This document shows, piece by piece, positions 34,500-44,860 of a stretch of DNA of 64,000 nt. The notes beneath the pieces were generated by a model. It was not told the origin of the DNA. It worked only from the letters and a program-made list of their open reading frames with translations, and searched no databases. Positions within the stretch are counted from its first letter, which is position 1. Every line of letters starts with the position of its first letter. The translations under genes and the position numbers were made by a program. The stretch is from Eriocheir sinensis (lineage: Eukaryota; Arthropoda; Malacostraca; Decapoda; Varunidae), in NCBI RefSeq assembly GCF_024679095.1, contig NC_066535.1, positions 4,631,274 to 4,695,273 of the forward strand, in the 5' to 3' direction.

Positions 34500-35790
34500 T
34501 CATGCATTCTTCGTTCGTTTTTTCTTACAGTCTTTCTTTTTCATCTCCTTCCTGGCAAAGAAGAGTAAAAAAGTCTTTCCTTCAGTCATCCATTCTGTCC
34601 TCTCTTCTTCGGTCAAGGAGATGAAGGATGAAAAAGAAGAGAAAAAGATGAATGAATGGGAGGGGAGAATGAAGGAAAGGAAGGAAAAAGGTGGTGTAAT
34701 TTCATTCATTCTATTTTCTCTTCCTTCCCTCTATTCTTCTTTTGCTCAAGGAGATGAAGGGTGAAGGAGAAGGAAAGGAGGAAGGACTGAGAGGAAGAAA
34801 AAGAGAAAAGAGGAAGGAAAAAAGCGTGTGAGATCATTCATTCCGTTTTGTCTTCCTTCTCTTTCTTCTCTTTTCTTTTTTATTGTTCGCTCAAGGAGAT
34901 GAAAAATAGAAACAAGAGGGAAAAGAGGAAAGAATAGAAAACGGAAAGAAAAAAAAGAGTGATACCATTGTACATTCCTTTCCTACTTTCATCTTTCCTT
35001 ATAATATTCTCTTCTTTTCTTTTTTTTACTTCGTCCAAGGAGATGAAAGATAGAAACAAGAGGGAAAAGAGAAAAGAATAGAAAACGGAAAGAAAAATGA
35101 GTGATACCATTGTACATTCCTTTCCTACTTTCATCCTTCCTTATATTCTCTTCTCTCTTTTTTTAGTTCGTCCAAGAAGATGAAAAATAGAAACAAGAGG
35201 AAAAAAGAAAAGAATAGGAAAGGAAAGGAGAAAAGTGTGATACCATTGTACATACTTTATTCCTTTCCTTCTTTCATCTTTCCTTAAATTCTCTTCTCTT
35301 TTTTTGAGTTCGTCCAAGAAGATGAAAGATATAAACAAGAGGAAAAAAGAAAAGAATAGGAAAGGAAAGGAGAAAAGTGTGTGATACCATTGTACATTCC
35401 TTTCATTCTTTCATCCTTCCTTAAACTTTCTTCTCTTCTCTCTCTTTTTTAGTTCGTCCAAGGAGATGAAAGATAAAAACGAAGGAAAAGAGGAAAGAAT
35501 AAAAAAAGGAAAGGAAAATAAAAGTGTGATACCATTGTACATTCCTTTCATTCTTTCATCCTTCCTTAAAATCCCTTCTCTTCTTTTTTTGGGGGGGCTC
35601 GTCCAAGGAGATGAAAGATAAAAAAAAAAACGAGGGAAAAGAGTAAAGAATAGAAAAGGGAAAGGAAAAAAAGGGCGTGATACCATTGTACTTTCCTTTC
35701 ATTCTTTCATCCTTTCTTAAACTCTTCTACACATTGGCCGAGGAGATAAAGGATAAAAGACAAGGAGGGAAAAATGAGGAAAGAATGGAG
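34500..35790. repeat. 143-bp satellite, ~9 copies, half pyrimidine and half purine
   Basis: AAGGAGATGAAAGA or variants recur near 34616, 34749, 34894, 35038, 35172, 35315, 35459, 35606 and 35742. GTGATACCATTGTAC recurs at 34959, 35101, 35237, 35381, 35526 and 35677. In each monomer a CTTTCATCTTTCCTT-rich half is followed by a GAAAGATARAAACAAGAGG-rich half, and the halves are partly reverse-complementary. Each monomer could fold into a hairpin. Confidence 0.95.
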
Positions 35791-35924
35791 GCCTCGGGAG
35801 GGAGGGGAAAAAAGGAGGGAGGGAAAGAAGGAGGAGGAAGGGGGGAAGAGGGAGGAACCATCATGCCATCCTCCTCATTGATTTTCTTCCTCACTCACAG
35901 GCCAAACGGAAAAGCTTAAAGATG

Positions 35925-36030
35925 AAACCTCTCCTCTCTGTCCTCTCGTCTCGCTTTCAATAAATTTTCGCCCGGAGCCTCGTCCCAAAAGCTCTCGTTC
36001 GTGAGTGTTTGGAGGGCGGCCAAGACAGAA
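35925..36030. other. GC-richer complex island
   Basis: About 100 bp of complex sequence (AAATTTTCGCCCGGAGCCTCG, GGAGGGCGGCCAAG) lies between two satellite arrays. No gene is supported. It is a candidate conserved non-coding element by position and composition only. Confidence 0.3.
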
Positions 36031-36049
36031 CGAAGGGACAGAGAAAGCG

Positions 36050-36780
36050 TCACATCATTTTAACGCCATTAGCACACAGAAGGAAGTTACCGAGTGCTTT
36101 TTATTGTAGAGATTAGAAGAAAATAAGAAAACCGGTCTGGTGGTGAAGGAACATATATCTAAAGAAAAAACAAGGATTAAAGGGAAAAGAGAAAACTACA
36201 TCTTTTAAAACCATTAGCACACAGAAGGAAGTTACCGAGTGCTCTTTTGTAATAGAGATCGGAAGAAAATAAAAAAACCGGTCTGGTGTGAAGGCATATG
36301 TAAGTACCTAAAAAAATAACGGAAAATAAAGGGAAAAGAGAAATTTACATCTTTTAAAACCATTACCACAAAGAAGGAACTTACCGAGTGCTTTTTTATA
36401 ATAGAGATCGGAAGAAAATAAGAAAACCGGCCTGGTGTGAAGGCATATGTAAGTACCTAAAAAAATAACGGAGAATAAAGGGAAAAGAGAAAACTACTTC
36501 TTTTAAAACCATTAGCACAGAGAAGGAAGCTATTACCGAGTGCTTTATACAGTAGAGATTAGAAGAAAATAAGAAAACCGGTCTGATAGTAAAGGAATAT
36601 GTGTACCTAAAAAAAGAGGTTAGAGGAAATAGAGAGAAGAGCGATGCATCTTTTTTATTGCATTGTTACAAAGAAGTAAGGTTCCGAGTGCTTTTTAATA
36701 TAATAGAGATTAAGAATTAAGGAAACTGGCTTAAGGGTAAAATAGGGAGTGTCTAAAGATAATTAGAAAAATAAACGGTC
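36050..36780. repeat. ~148-bp tandem array, 5 copies
   Basis: TTACCGAGTGCTTTT or variants recur at 36087, 36232, 36381, 36533 and 36681 (145-152 bp). Each copy contains AAAACCATTAGCACA, TAGAGATYRGAAGAAAATAA and AAACCGGTCTGG. Copies 2-4 are most alike and the last is diverged. Confidence 0.95.
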
Positions 36781-36789
36781 GTTAAACTT

Positions 36790-37590
36790 GTAAATAACAC
36801 TAACAATGAATCCTGAAGCACTCTGATAATGATAGGAGAAATATAGATTGAAAGAAATAGATATATTAGAATTGATAGAAATTGCAAATAGATGGTTAAA
36901 CAGGATCAATACGAGGCAACTTTTTTTCTCAGTCTTTTTTCTTTTGTTTTCTGCTCATATAGTTTGCATTTGTTTACTCAGTGGCTTGAAGGCGTAACGT
37001 TGAAATTTTGCTCCTTATAGTGAACTACTCGTTTGTAATGTATTAAAGTATCGTACCGTATGAATCCAAGTAGCAACGAAAAAAAAATACGGAAGAAAAG
37101 AAAAGAAAAATACAAGAGAGAAGAAAGTGAAGGCGAAGGAGGTGGGTGGAGGAGAAAAAAAAATAAAAAAAGGAGAAGAAAGGTCGGAAAAGAAAGAAAA
37201 GTCGAGAGGGAAAAGAAAAAAAAGGAAAAATAATAAGAACATAAAATAATAACCTGAAAACGATGCAAAACCAAACAGCATCGGAAACGAGAAGCGAGAA
37301 AAGGAAGAAGAAACTCAACAGGGAGAGAACAACAAATTTATGGACCGAACCGCAACTCCCACGTGAACTGTATTTTTCCTCTTCCTCTTTCTCTTCTTCC
37401 GACCGTTCCTGCGAGTGCTTCCTTCCTCCTCGTCTTCCTTGTCCTCTTCCTCTCTCCATAATTACCTCAGGAGAACAATTATGGATATTAACTGCTAGGG
37501 TAATATTGCCACCTGGTAATTACCTTGATGGGTCGTGGAAACACCTCTACTGTAATGCAAGTAATAGTAGAGGTAATAATAATGATGATG
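36790..37590. other. AT-rich then mixed interval, no gene recognised
   Basis: The first part is AT-rich and the middle (37080-37250) is purine-rich. The 37360-37520 part is complex, with GGTAATATTGCCACCTGGTAATTACC. Open frames are compositional. Confidence 0.4.
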
Positions 37591-37599
37591 ATGATAACG

Positions 37600-38060
37600 G
37601 TAATAGTGATGTAAAGAAGGATGTAAAAGAAGAAAGGAGAAGAACAATAGGAAAGAAGGAAATGAAGAATAAGAGGAAATAAGAAAAAAGAAAGGAGATG
37701 CAGAATAAGAAAATAAGAAAAATGAAAAAAAGAAAGGAGAACAATAGGAGAGAAGAATATCAAGAACAAGAGAAGATAAAAAAGGAGAAAACAAGAAAAG
37801 TGAGGAACGGAAAAAGCAGGAAAGAAGAACAATAACAGGAAAGAAGAAAATGCAGAACAAGAGAAAATAAGAAAAAAAGAAACAAGAAAAGGGAGGAAGG
37901 GAAAAAGCAAGAGCTAGAGAAGAAAAAAACAACAGCAATACGAAACGGATAAGTAAAAAAAGAAGAAAGAAGAAGAACAACAAGAAAGAAGAAAATGCAG
38001 AACAAGAGAAAATAAGAAAAAAAGAAACAAGAAAAGGGAGGAAGGGAAAAAGCAAGAGCA
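37600..38060. repeat. ~145-154-bp purine-rich tandem array, ~3 copies
   Basis: TGCAGAACAAGAGAAAATAA at 37851 recurs at 37996 (145 bp), and an earlier version (TGCAGAATAAGAAAATAAG) lies about 154 bp before. AAGGGAGGAAGGGAAAAAGC ends the later copies. Confidence 0.88.
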
Positions 38061-38238
38061 AATGAAGGAAAATATACAATACGAAGATTTTGCTTGGCTC
38101 GTTTTCACCTTAAAGTTTCCATGCAATAAATATTTCCCCCACACACACGTCACTTATCGAGACAAAAAAAAAGCTTAAAACAGACGGTCAGATAGAAATA
38201 ATAGATGAAACTTTTTGCCGTATATGAAACAAACATTA

Positions 38239-38818
38239 CCTTCTTTCTATCGTTTTCTTTCCTTCCATTCTTGTCCTATGCTGTCTTTTCTCTTCTCTTC
38301 CCTCCCTTTCCTTTCCTTTCGTTTCCTTTCCTGTCGTTTCCCTTCATTACTATCTCCTTTTCCCTCCTTGTCTTTCCTTTCCTTTCCTTTTCTTTCCTTT
38401 CCTTGCTGCCCTTTCCTTCTCTTTCCCTTCTTTGCCCTTCCTTCTCCTTCCCTTCGTAATGAGAACTACAAATGCTAACACAAACACAACAAACAACTCA
38501 GTCTTTCCCTCAACTATTACGTAAACAACATTAGGGCGTGAGTAATGATGAAACGAGAGATCAGAGATAAGGAGAGAGGGAGGAAGGGAACAAAAAGAAA
38601 GGAAATGGAAGGGGTGGGAAGGGAAGGGAATGGAAAGGAAAGAAAGGGAAAGGAACGGAAAGGAAAGGGCAGGAAAGGAAAGGAAAGACAAGGAGGGAAA
38701 GGGAAGTGGTTGTGAAGGGAAATGACAGGAAAGACAACGAAAGGAAAGGAAAGGGAGAAAAGAGAAAAGGAAGCATAGGACAGGACTGGAAGGAAAGAAA
38801 ATGAAAGGAAAGGAAAGG
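38239..38818. repeat. Large inverted repeat, arms ~200 bp
   Basis: The left arm (38239-38460) is pyrimidine-rich and the right arm (about 38570-38818) purine-rich. Reading the right arm in reverse complement gives CTTTCCTTCCAGTCCTGTCC and CATTTCCCTTCACAACCAC, aligning with left-arm CTTTCCTTCCATTCTTGTCC and CGTTTCCCTTCATTACTAT. The landmarks CCTATGCT and CCCTCCTTGTCTTTCC are shared in order. The spacer is about 110 bp of complex sequence. The order of distinctive words shows true inverted duplication and not shared low complexity. Confidence 0.85.
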
Positions 38819-38904
38819 TAAGGTATGCGTAGATAAGGAAAGGGAAGGAAAAAGATGGAAAGGGTAAGGATAGAAAGGGAAAAGGGAGGTTTGAGGGTGA
38901 TGAG

Positions 38905-38995
38905 GTATGAGAGGAGGAGGAGGAGGAGGAGGAATGGGAGGAAACCTGAATCTAAGGGAAGGGCGTGAGGGAAAACCAGTCTCTTGGCACTATTA

Positions 38996-39045
<50 letters not shown>

Positions 39046-39154
39046 CATGGAGTATGTATGTAAATTTCCTGTTTTTTATGTGTTAGAGAGAGAGAGAGAG
39101 AGAGAGAGAGAACGTTATATCTCACCGTTATTAATTTACTAGGTAGCTTCGTAT

Positions 39155-39190
<36 letters not shown>
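38905..39190. repeat. GGA, (GT)n, (AG)n and (CT)n arrays
   Basis: GGA repeats near 38912-38932, GT at 38999-39042, AG at 39085-39111 and CT at 39160-39190. The AG and CT arrays are 48 bp apart and reverse complementary, so they could form a stem. Confidence 0.95.
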
Positions 39191-39194
<4 letters not shown>

Positions 39195-39199
39195 CCCAT

Positions 39200-39780
39200 G
39201 GCACATTTACTACTACACTCCCCCCTTAACGCCTCCCCCTTCCCCCTTACACCCCCTCCTCAAGCATTTACTCATAGCACTACACAAAAAACCTGGGCAT
39301 GAAAGGGGAGACGCGTGTATTTTCCTGCGCCTCGGTTTTTGCATCAGGGCCCTCCTCTCCTCTCCACCCACCCTCCGCCCTGGCGCACTTTATGGGGTGT
39401 GTTTATGGCATTGCAGGGCGACGCGAGGCTCTAGTATGTAGGATGTGCGAGTATGTGTTTGTGTGCTGGAAAATGTTTGTGGAGGGGGGGAGAGATGTGG
39501 GGGTGTTTGTTTGGGAGGTTGTGTTTGTGTGTGTGTAGGAGGGGGGAAGCTGTGTGGGGAGGGGTTGGGTTCGTGTGTGTGTGTGTGTGTGTGTTTAATT
39601 ATCATATAGTTTCCCTTATCCCACTCTCCAATCTCCTTCTCGCATGTTTTCCTCCACATTTCTCGTCCTCCCTCCCTCCTTTCCTCCTTCCTCCATTCCC
39701 TCCCTCCAACCTTACTGCTCTTTCTACGAGTATATTGCCCGTTCGTCGCTTTAATTTTCAGCCCATTTCTGTCTCGTTTG
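39200..39780. other. Mixed C-rich and GT-rich interval
   Basis: It has C-rich runs (CCCCCTTACACCCCCTCC), a complex stretch at 39300-39440, and a GT/GGGG-rich stretch ending in a short GT array (39576-39594). No gene is recognised. Confidence 0.4.
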
Positions 39781-39782
39781 AA

Positions 39783-39810
39783 ATTATTATTATTATTATT
39801 ATTATTATTA

Positions 39811-39888
<78 letters not shown>

Positions 39889-39983
39889 GTGTAGTAGTAG
39901 TAGTAGTAGTAGAAGTAGTAGTAATAATACATATGCAGCTTTATTGCTTTAATTGCCACTAAATAACAATAATAATAACAGTA

Positions 39984-40046
<63 letters not shown>
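39783..40046. repeat. (ATT)n, (TAG)n and (CA)n arrays
   Basis: An ATT array with one GTT interruption spans 39783-39888 and passes into TAG repeats at 39891-39922. After about 65 bp a CA array runs 39988-40046. Confidence 0.96.
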
Positions 40047-40049
<3 letters not shown>

Positions 40050-40059
40050 GCCTTGTAGG

Positions 40060-40200
40060 TCGCGGCATAACAGACATTCAGACAGACAGACGGGCAGCCT
40101 CGCAGACTTCCTGACGACTCGGGGGATGCCGGGCAGACAAGGGGGCGCCGGGGGGCAGTCTGCGGTGAAGAGGAGGCTGGGGGAGGGGGGGGGGAGGGGG
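40060..40200. other. GC-rich stretch with G-runs
   Basis: Complex GC-rich sequence (GACAGACAGACGGGCAGCC, GGGGGCGCCGGGGGG) ends in GGGGGAGGGGGGGGGGAGGGGG. That run could form a G-quadruplex on the plus strand. Confidence 0.6.
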
Positions 40201-40910
40201 CTGAGAAGGAAGTGAGAGAGGAGAAAGGAGTAGGAGAGGAAAGGGCTAGGAAAGGAAGGGCAGGGGAAGGAGGGAAGAGCAGGAGAGATGATAAGGGGAA
40301 GGAATGTGGCTGGAGAAGAGGATGGAAAGGAAAGGAAGTTAAGAGGGTAAGGAGGAGATGGAAGGAGGAGGACAACTATAGGAAGGGGACGGAGGGAAGG
40401 AAAGTTGGAGAGAAGTGGTACGGGGAGGGATAGAGGTAGGTGGAGGAAGGGAAGGAGGAGGGGAAAGTTGGAAGGGAGTGGCAAGGAAGAGGAGGAGGAG
40501 GGAAGAAGTTGGAGAGGATGCGGATGATGGGAGAGAGGAGGGGAGCGTGGTAGCGGTAAGAGAGGGCGGGATAGCGGGAGAGTGAGGGGAATGAGCGTGG
40601 TAGTGGAGGAGGGAGAGAAGGGAGGGAGAGAGGGGAAGGGTCCAAGTGAGAGGAAGTGAGAGAGGTAATGATGTGAATGAGGAAAAAGCAAGGAAGGAAG
40701 GAGGAGGACGTGAGGAGAGAAAGAGCCCAGTAAAGAGTAAGAGTTAGGAAGGAAGAAGGAACAGGGAGGGAGGGGGATGGTGGCTGGAGGCTGGCACGAG
40801 AGAGAGAGAGAGGGAGGAAAAGAGAGGAGGAGGAGGAGGGGAAGGAAATATGTGTATGTGTTTGAGGGAAGGAATAGAGAAATGGGTGACAGAGATAGTG
40901 TGATACATGG
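40200..40910. repeat. Purine-rich low-complexity block
   Basis: GGA/GGAAGG-rich DNA without a clear fixed period. Minus-strand frames up to 433 codons are Pro/Ser/Leu artefacts. Confidence 0.85.
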
Positions 40911-40919
40911 GTGAAGGGG

Positions 40920-41239
40920 GAGGTAGAAAGTGACACATATTATGGAAATGTCCCCGCGTTTTCTTTTATTTCTCTCATTCCTGTTCTTTCTTTCGTCTTG
41001 GACTGAGAGGAAGAAAAAAATACGGTGAAAGGATGCGAGGTATTTTTTTAGTCTTCATTTTTTTTGGCGTTGTGATATAAGAAGAGGAAGGAAAAAAATA
41101 ATGCTATGAGGGGAATTTTGATTGTTTTTTCTTGTTTTGTGAAAGGTTATTATTATTTCTTTTGTTGAATGGGTCACTAAATCTTTCTCGTGTATTCATA
41201 TTTGTGTGTAATAATCTGAATATATTTGTTTTAGGAATT

Positions 41240-41275
<36 letters not shown>
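40920..41275. repeat. AT-rich sequence ending in (CT)n
   Basis: Complex AT-rich DNA contains T-runs and no gene; a CT array occupies about 41240-41274. Confidence 0.8.
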
Positions 41276-41339
41276 ATATAAACAAAATTTTCAAGGCGTC
41301 ACATAATTCTTTCCTGATTATACTTAACATTTCTCAGCG

Positions 41340-42100
41340 AAGACCTCTTACATCTCCCTCCCCTCTCCTCCCCTCCCCTTCCTCTCCTCTCTTACCTCCC
41401 CCTCATCTCCTCTCCTTTCTTCCCTCCCTTCTCTTTTCTTCCTTCTACACACTTACCTTTTGAACCTCCCTTTCTTCCCACTACCCCTGCTCTTCCCTTT
41501 CCCTCTATCTCCATCTCTATCTCTATCCAATCTTTCCTCAATTCCCTCACCTTCTTTTCCTCGCTAACCTCCATTTCTTGCCTCCATTCCTCTCTTTCCA
41601 CTATTCTTTCTCCTCTTCATCTTCTTTTCATATTTCATCTCTTCCTTTCACTCCCCTTCCTCTTCACCCTCCATTCCTTCTTCTCCCCCCCCCTTCCCCC
41701 CTCTCCCCATCACCCTTCGCCGCCGCCTCCTCATCGTACTCCTCCATCAGTCCAAATCCCTCATCCCCTCCCGAGTTTTCCTTCCCTCATCTCCCTCTGT
41801 TCCCTCCTTCTGCCTCCTCTTCCTCCTCCTCCAACGACGACGAAGACTCCTCCTCCTCTCTTTCCTATCCTTCACGTTCCTCCTGATCTCTCCTTCCTTC
41901 ATTTCCCTGCTTTCCTCCTCCTCCTCCTCCTCCTCCTCCTCCTCCTTCTCCTCCTCCTCCCTTTTCCATCTTCCTTCCCATCCTTTTTCGGCCTATCCTT
42001 CCTTTATCTCCCTTTATCCCCCCAATCCTCTTCCTGCACCACCAGCACCTCCTTCTTCCCTCCTCCTTCCTCCCCTCCCTCCTTCTCTCCCTCCCACCAC
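41340..42100. repeat. Pyrimidine-rich block with TCC array
   Basis: A C/T-rich plus strand contains a TCC array at about 41915-41960. It ends at the switch to the CpG-rich island. Confidence 0.88.
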
Positions 42101-42109
42101 AGCTTACCA

Positions 42110-42360
42110 ACGACGGGGGAATTTTTCGCTGAACCCCCTCCCCCATTATCCCTCCCCCCCCACGCCGCCGCCGCCGCCACCGCCTGTCTTGCTTAATATT
42201 TATCAGCGCGCCGCCGCGAATATTGGCTCCAGGACGAGACGCGAGGCCGTGAAGTCGTGGTGCGCGGAACCCCGACGCCGCACCGCTGACGTCACACGGA
42301 CCCGACCGAGGCGGGGCCGACCAGGCGGGGAGGCAGGGAGTCGGAGAGCCAGAGATCCTT
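42110..42360. promoter_or_regulatory. CpG-rich island with consensus CRE
   Basis: Sequence is GC-rich and full of CpG (CACGCCGCCGCCGCCGCC, CAGCGCGCCGCCGCGAATATTGG, GCGGGGCCGACCAGGCGGGG). TGACGTCA, the palindromic CREB/ATF site, is at 42287-42294. A 108-codon frame starting upstream is Arg/Ala-rich and not convincing. This is the strongest promoter-like composition in the window, but no transcript evidence is available. Confidence 0.45.
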
Positions 42361-42364
42361 TTTT

Positions 42365-43000
42365 CCTTTTTTTTTTTTCTGTAGTTTGCTTTGTCGTTTC
42401 TTTTATGGGTTGTATGGTTCAAGTTTTCTTTTTCTCCAATGGGTTTCGTAGTATGTGTTTTCCTTATTTTTTTTCTTTGAAGTTTGTGGTTCTTGTGTTA
42501 TTTTTAATGGCATGAATAGTTCGTGTGTTGTTTTTGGTAATGGTTGGTTGGCTTTTGTCTTGTGATTTTCTTTTGTGTGTGTGTTTGGAAATCTGTTATT
42601 TTTTTCCTGTATCCGTTTTTAAGGCGTGGTCAGCTACCTAAAGTTCATAATGTAATGTATATATATAGATTTATTTTTTATTAACCGGGTATTTCCTCAT
42701 TTGGCTCTTTTATAACACTGACCTATTACAATTCTCATATCCTTAAAATACTGCAACACTACTTTTCTCTGATTTATATTTTTCTACTCTTTCATCTCTT
42801 AATTAATCTTTCCTCTTCATTTTTACGTCATATTTTTAGCTCCATTACTCAGGCCCGCCCTCATGACTTGGTTTTATTATTATTCATTGTAATCAGTCTG
42901 AACGGCTTTATCGCGCTCGTAACATGCACAGAGATAAGCCACCCGTCCGCTGCATCACGGGACGACCGGCCAGGGCGCGTGCGTGGGGCGGGGGAGGGGG
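42365..43000. other. T-rich interval then short GC-rich stretch
   Basis: T- and GT-rich sequence (42365-42900) contains no gene. The last 100 bp is complex and GC-rich (GGGACGACCGGCCAGGGCGCG). Confidence 0.4.
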
Positions 43001-43014
43001 AGGGGGCTGTGTGT

Positions 43015-43017
<3 letters not shown>

Positions 43018-43072
<55 letters not shown>

Positions 43073-43318
43073 TGCTCAGCCAAGGTCTCTCATAAGGAAG
43101 ACGTTGCTGTGGTGTCTCGAAGGGCAGTCCACTCAGGGTCAGATCCTTCATTCACTTTGACGTGCAGCTTCAGGGATGCTTACGTCACGAACAGTATTAG
43201 CAGCAACAACAACAACAACAACAATTAACAAAATCACAGCTTATGATACTACTACTACTTTTTCTACTACTACTTTTACTATTGCTTCTACTTCTTCTAG
43301 TACAACAGTTTTCACTTT

Positions 43319-43359
<41 letters not shown>

Positions 43360-43386
43360 GTGACTACGAATACAATAATACAAATG

Positions 43387-43456
<70 letters not shown>
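43018..43456. repeat. (GT)n, (ACA)n, (ACT)n and (AAT)n arrays
   Basis: GT at 43018-43070, ACA at 43201-43223, ACT/CTA at 43320-43360 and AAT at 43388-43456. About 130 bp of complex sequence separates the GT array from the trinucleotides. Confidence 0.96.
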
Positions 43457-43458
<2 letters not shown>

Positions 43459-43459
43459 T

Positions 43460-44050
43460 ATTCATATATTTGAAAGCCACCTCGTGTACACTAAATTATG
43501 GGGTATACATTTCCACGATTTTTTCCGCCTCGCTCCAAATACAGTCATGATTTTTGTGCCCAAGTTTAACATGCTGAAAAAAAAGTAAAGTAATGCGTGA
43601 GAGTTGTCAGTATTTTTTTTTTCACTTAAATATCAGTCCGATCTTCGTAATGTTGTCAAGAATAGTCAGCTGGTTCGCTTTGTTATATATAATTCAAACT
43701 AGATTTTTTTTGTCATCCTAGTAAGTAAAAGTGCTTAGAGTTCGTTGGTCATTTTTATTGTTTATCAATTTTTATTTTTATATCTTGGTTATATGATATT
43801 TTACTTCATGTGTGTGTTTGTTGATTCTTATGTTCATTTATTTTTTTCTATATTCGCTTGCCATTCCCTATATTTACCGGCCTCTTACAGACTCCTTTTG
43901 TTCTAATGTTTACGTAATATTTTTTTGTTTATTTTGGATGGCGACGACGCTTCATCTTTTTCTACAATCAAGAGAAAAAAAAGGCTAAACGGAGAGATAG
44001 TCTTAGGTCACTGATCATCTTGGCCAAAAAAAAAAAGAAACTAGGTCAAG
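43460..44050. other. AT-rich complex interval
   Basis: About 590 bp of AT-rich DNA in which I see no repeat, RNA gene or credible coding frame. Confidence 0.4.
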
Positions 44051-44054
44051 GCGG

Positions 44055-44325
44055 AGAGAGAGAGAGAGAGAAAGGGTCTATTAGTTTAAAGGGGAAGACG
44101 ATGAAGATGACGATCGTGATGAGTGAAAGTGATGAAGGGAAATGGAACAGGCGGAGAGAGAGAGAGAGAGAGAGAGTGTATATGAGTGTATCGCCTGAGT
44201 TAGTGTTCTGGTAATGGCGTCTGGATGGTGACGTGAAACTTGGAATGCTGTTGATATTGAGGGAGGAGGAGGAGGAGGAGGAGGAGGAGGAGGAGGAGGA
44301 GGAGGAGGAGGAGGAGGAGTAATAC
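44055..44325. repeat. (GA)n tracts and (GGA)n array
   Basis: Both short GA tracts (44055-44071 and 44155-44176) follow GGCGGAGAGAGAG, so they are probably duplicated copies about 103 bp apart. A GGA array runs 44262-44320. Confidence 0.93.
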
Positions 44326-44334
44326 AGATCTAGC

Positions 44335-44735
44335 AAGAGATGGAGAAGCAGGAGGAAGAGGTGGGGGAGGAGGAAGAGGCGGAGGTGTATATTATCCAAC
44401 TTTCCTTACCGTCTGTCTGTCTGCTTGCCTGTCTGTTTTCTGTCTCGGTCTGTCGTGTCCTGTTGGAGAAGAAGGAAGACGAGGAGGAGGAAGAGAAGAT
44501 GAAGGAGGAGGAGGAGAAGGGGGAGGCATTGCACATCTAGTCAACCCACCTTGTGTCTGCCTGCTTTTCTGTGTCTGTCTGTCTGGAGAAGGAAGACTAG
44601 GAGGAGGAGGAGGAGGAGGAGGAATTGCATATGTAATCAACCCACCCTGCTGTCTGTCTGTCTGCCTGCTTGTCTGTGTCTGTCTGTCTGTCTGGAGAAG
44701 AGGAGGAGGAGGGGGAGGAGTGAAGGGCGCCGAGG
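44335..44735. repeat. Tandem units of GGA tract plus CTGT tract, 3 copies
   Basis: Each unit holds a GGAGAAGGAAGAC- and GGAGG-rich half, a GCAYATSTARTCAACCCACC stretch and a (CTGT)n-rich half. CCAACTTTCC near 44397, AACCCACCTT at 44544 and AACCCACCCT at 44639 mark successive copies, offset by about 148 and 95 bp. The length difference lies mostly in the two simple tracts. Confidence 0.85.
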
Positions 44736-44744
44736 GGAACAAGT

Positions 44745-44860
44745 AAATCTAGTAAAGCGTCGTCCTCCGGCCATAAATTTCATCAGGAGTTCGTTTTCGT
44801 CCGCCTCACGTCCCCGTCTCGTCATGGGCCGCCGCTCTTACGAGTATTTCCAGTTGTGTT
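44745..44860. other. GC-richer complex island
   Basis: Non-repetitive sequence (AAGCGTCGTCCTCCGGCC, GTCATGGGCCGCCGC) lies immediately upstream of the long satellite. No gene is supported. Confidence 0.3.

Noticed and set aside
39390..40691. 433-codon minus-strand frame with poly-Asn
   Set aside because: It joins the complement of a purine block, a CA array and an ATT array. It is entirely simple sequence.
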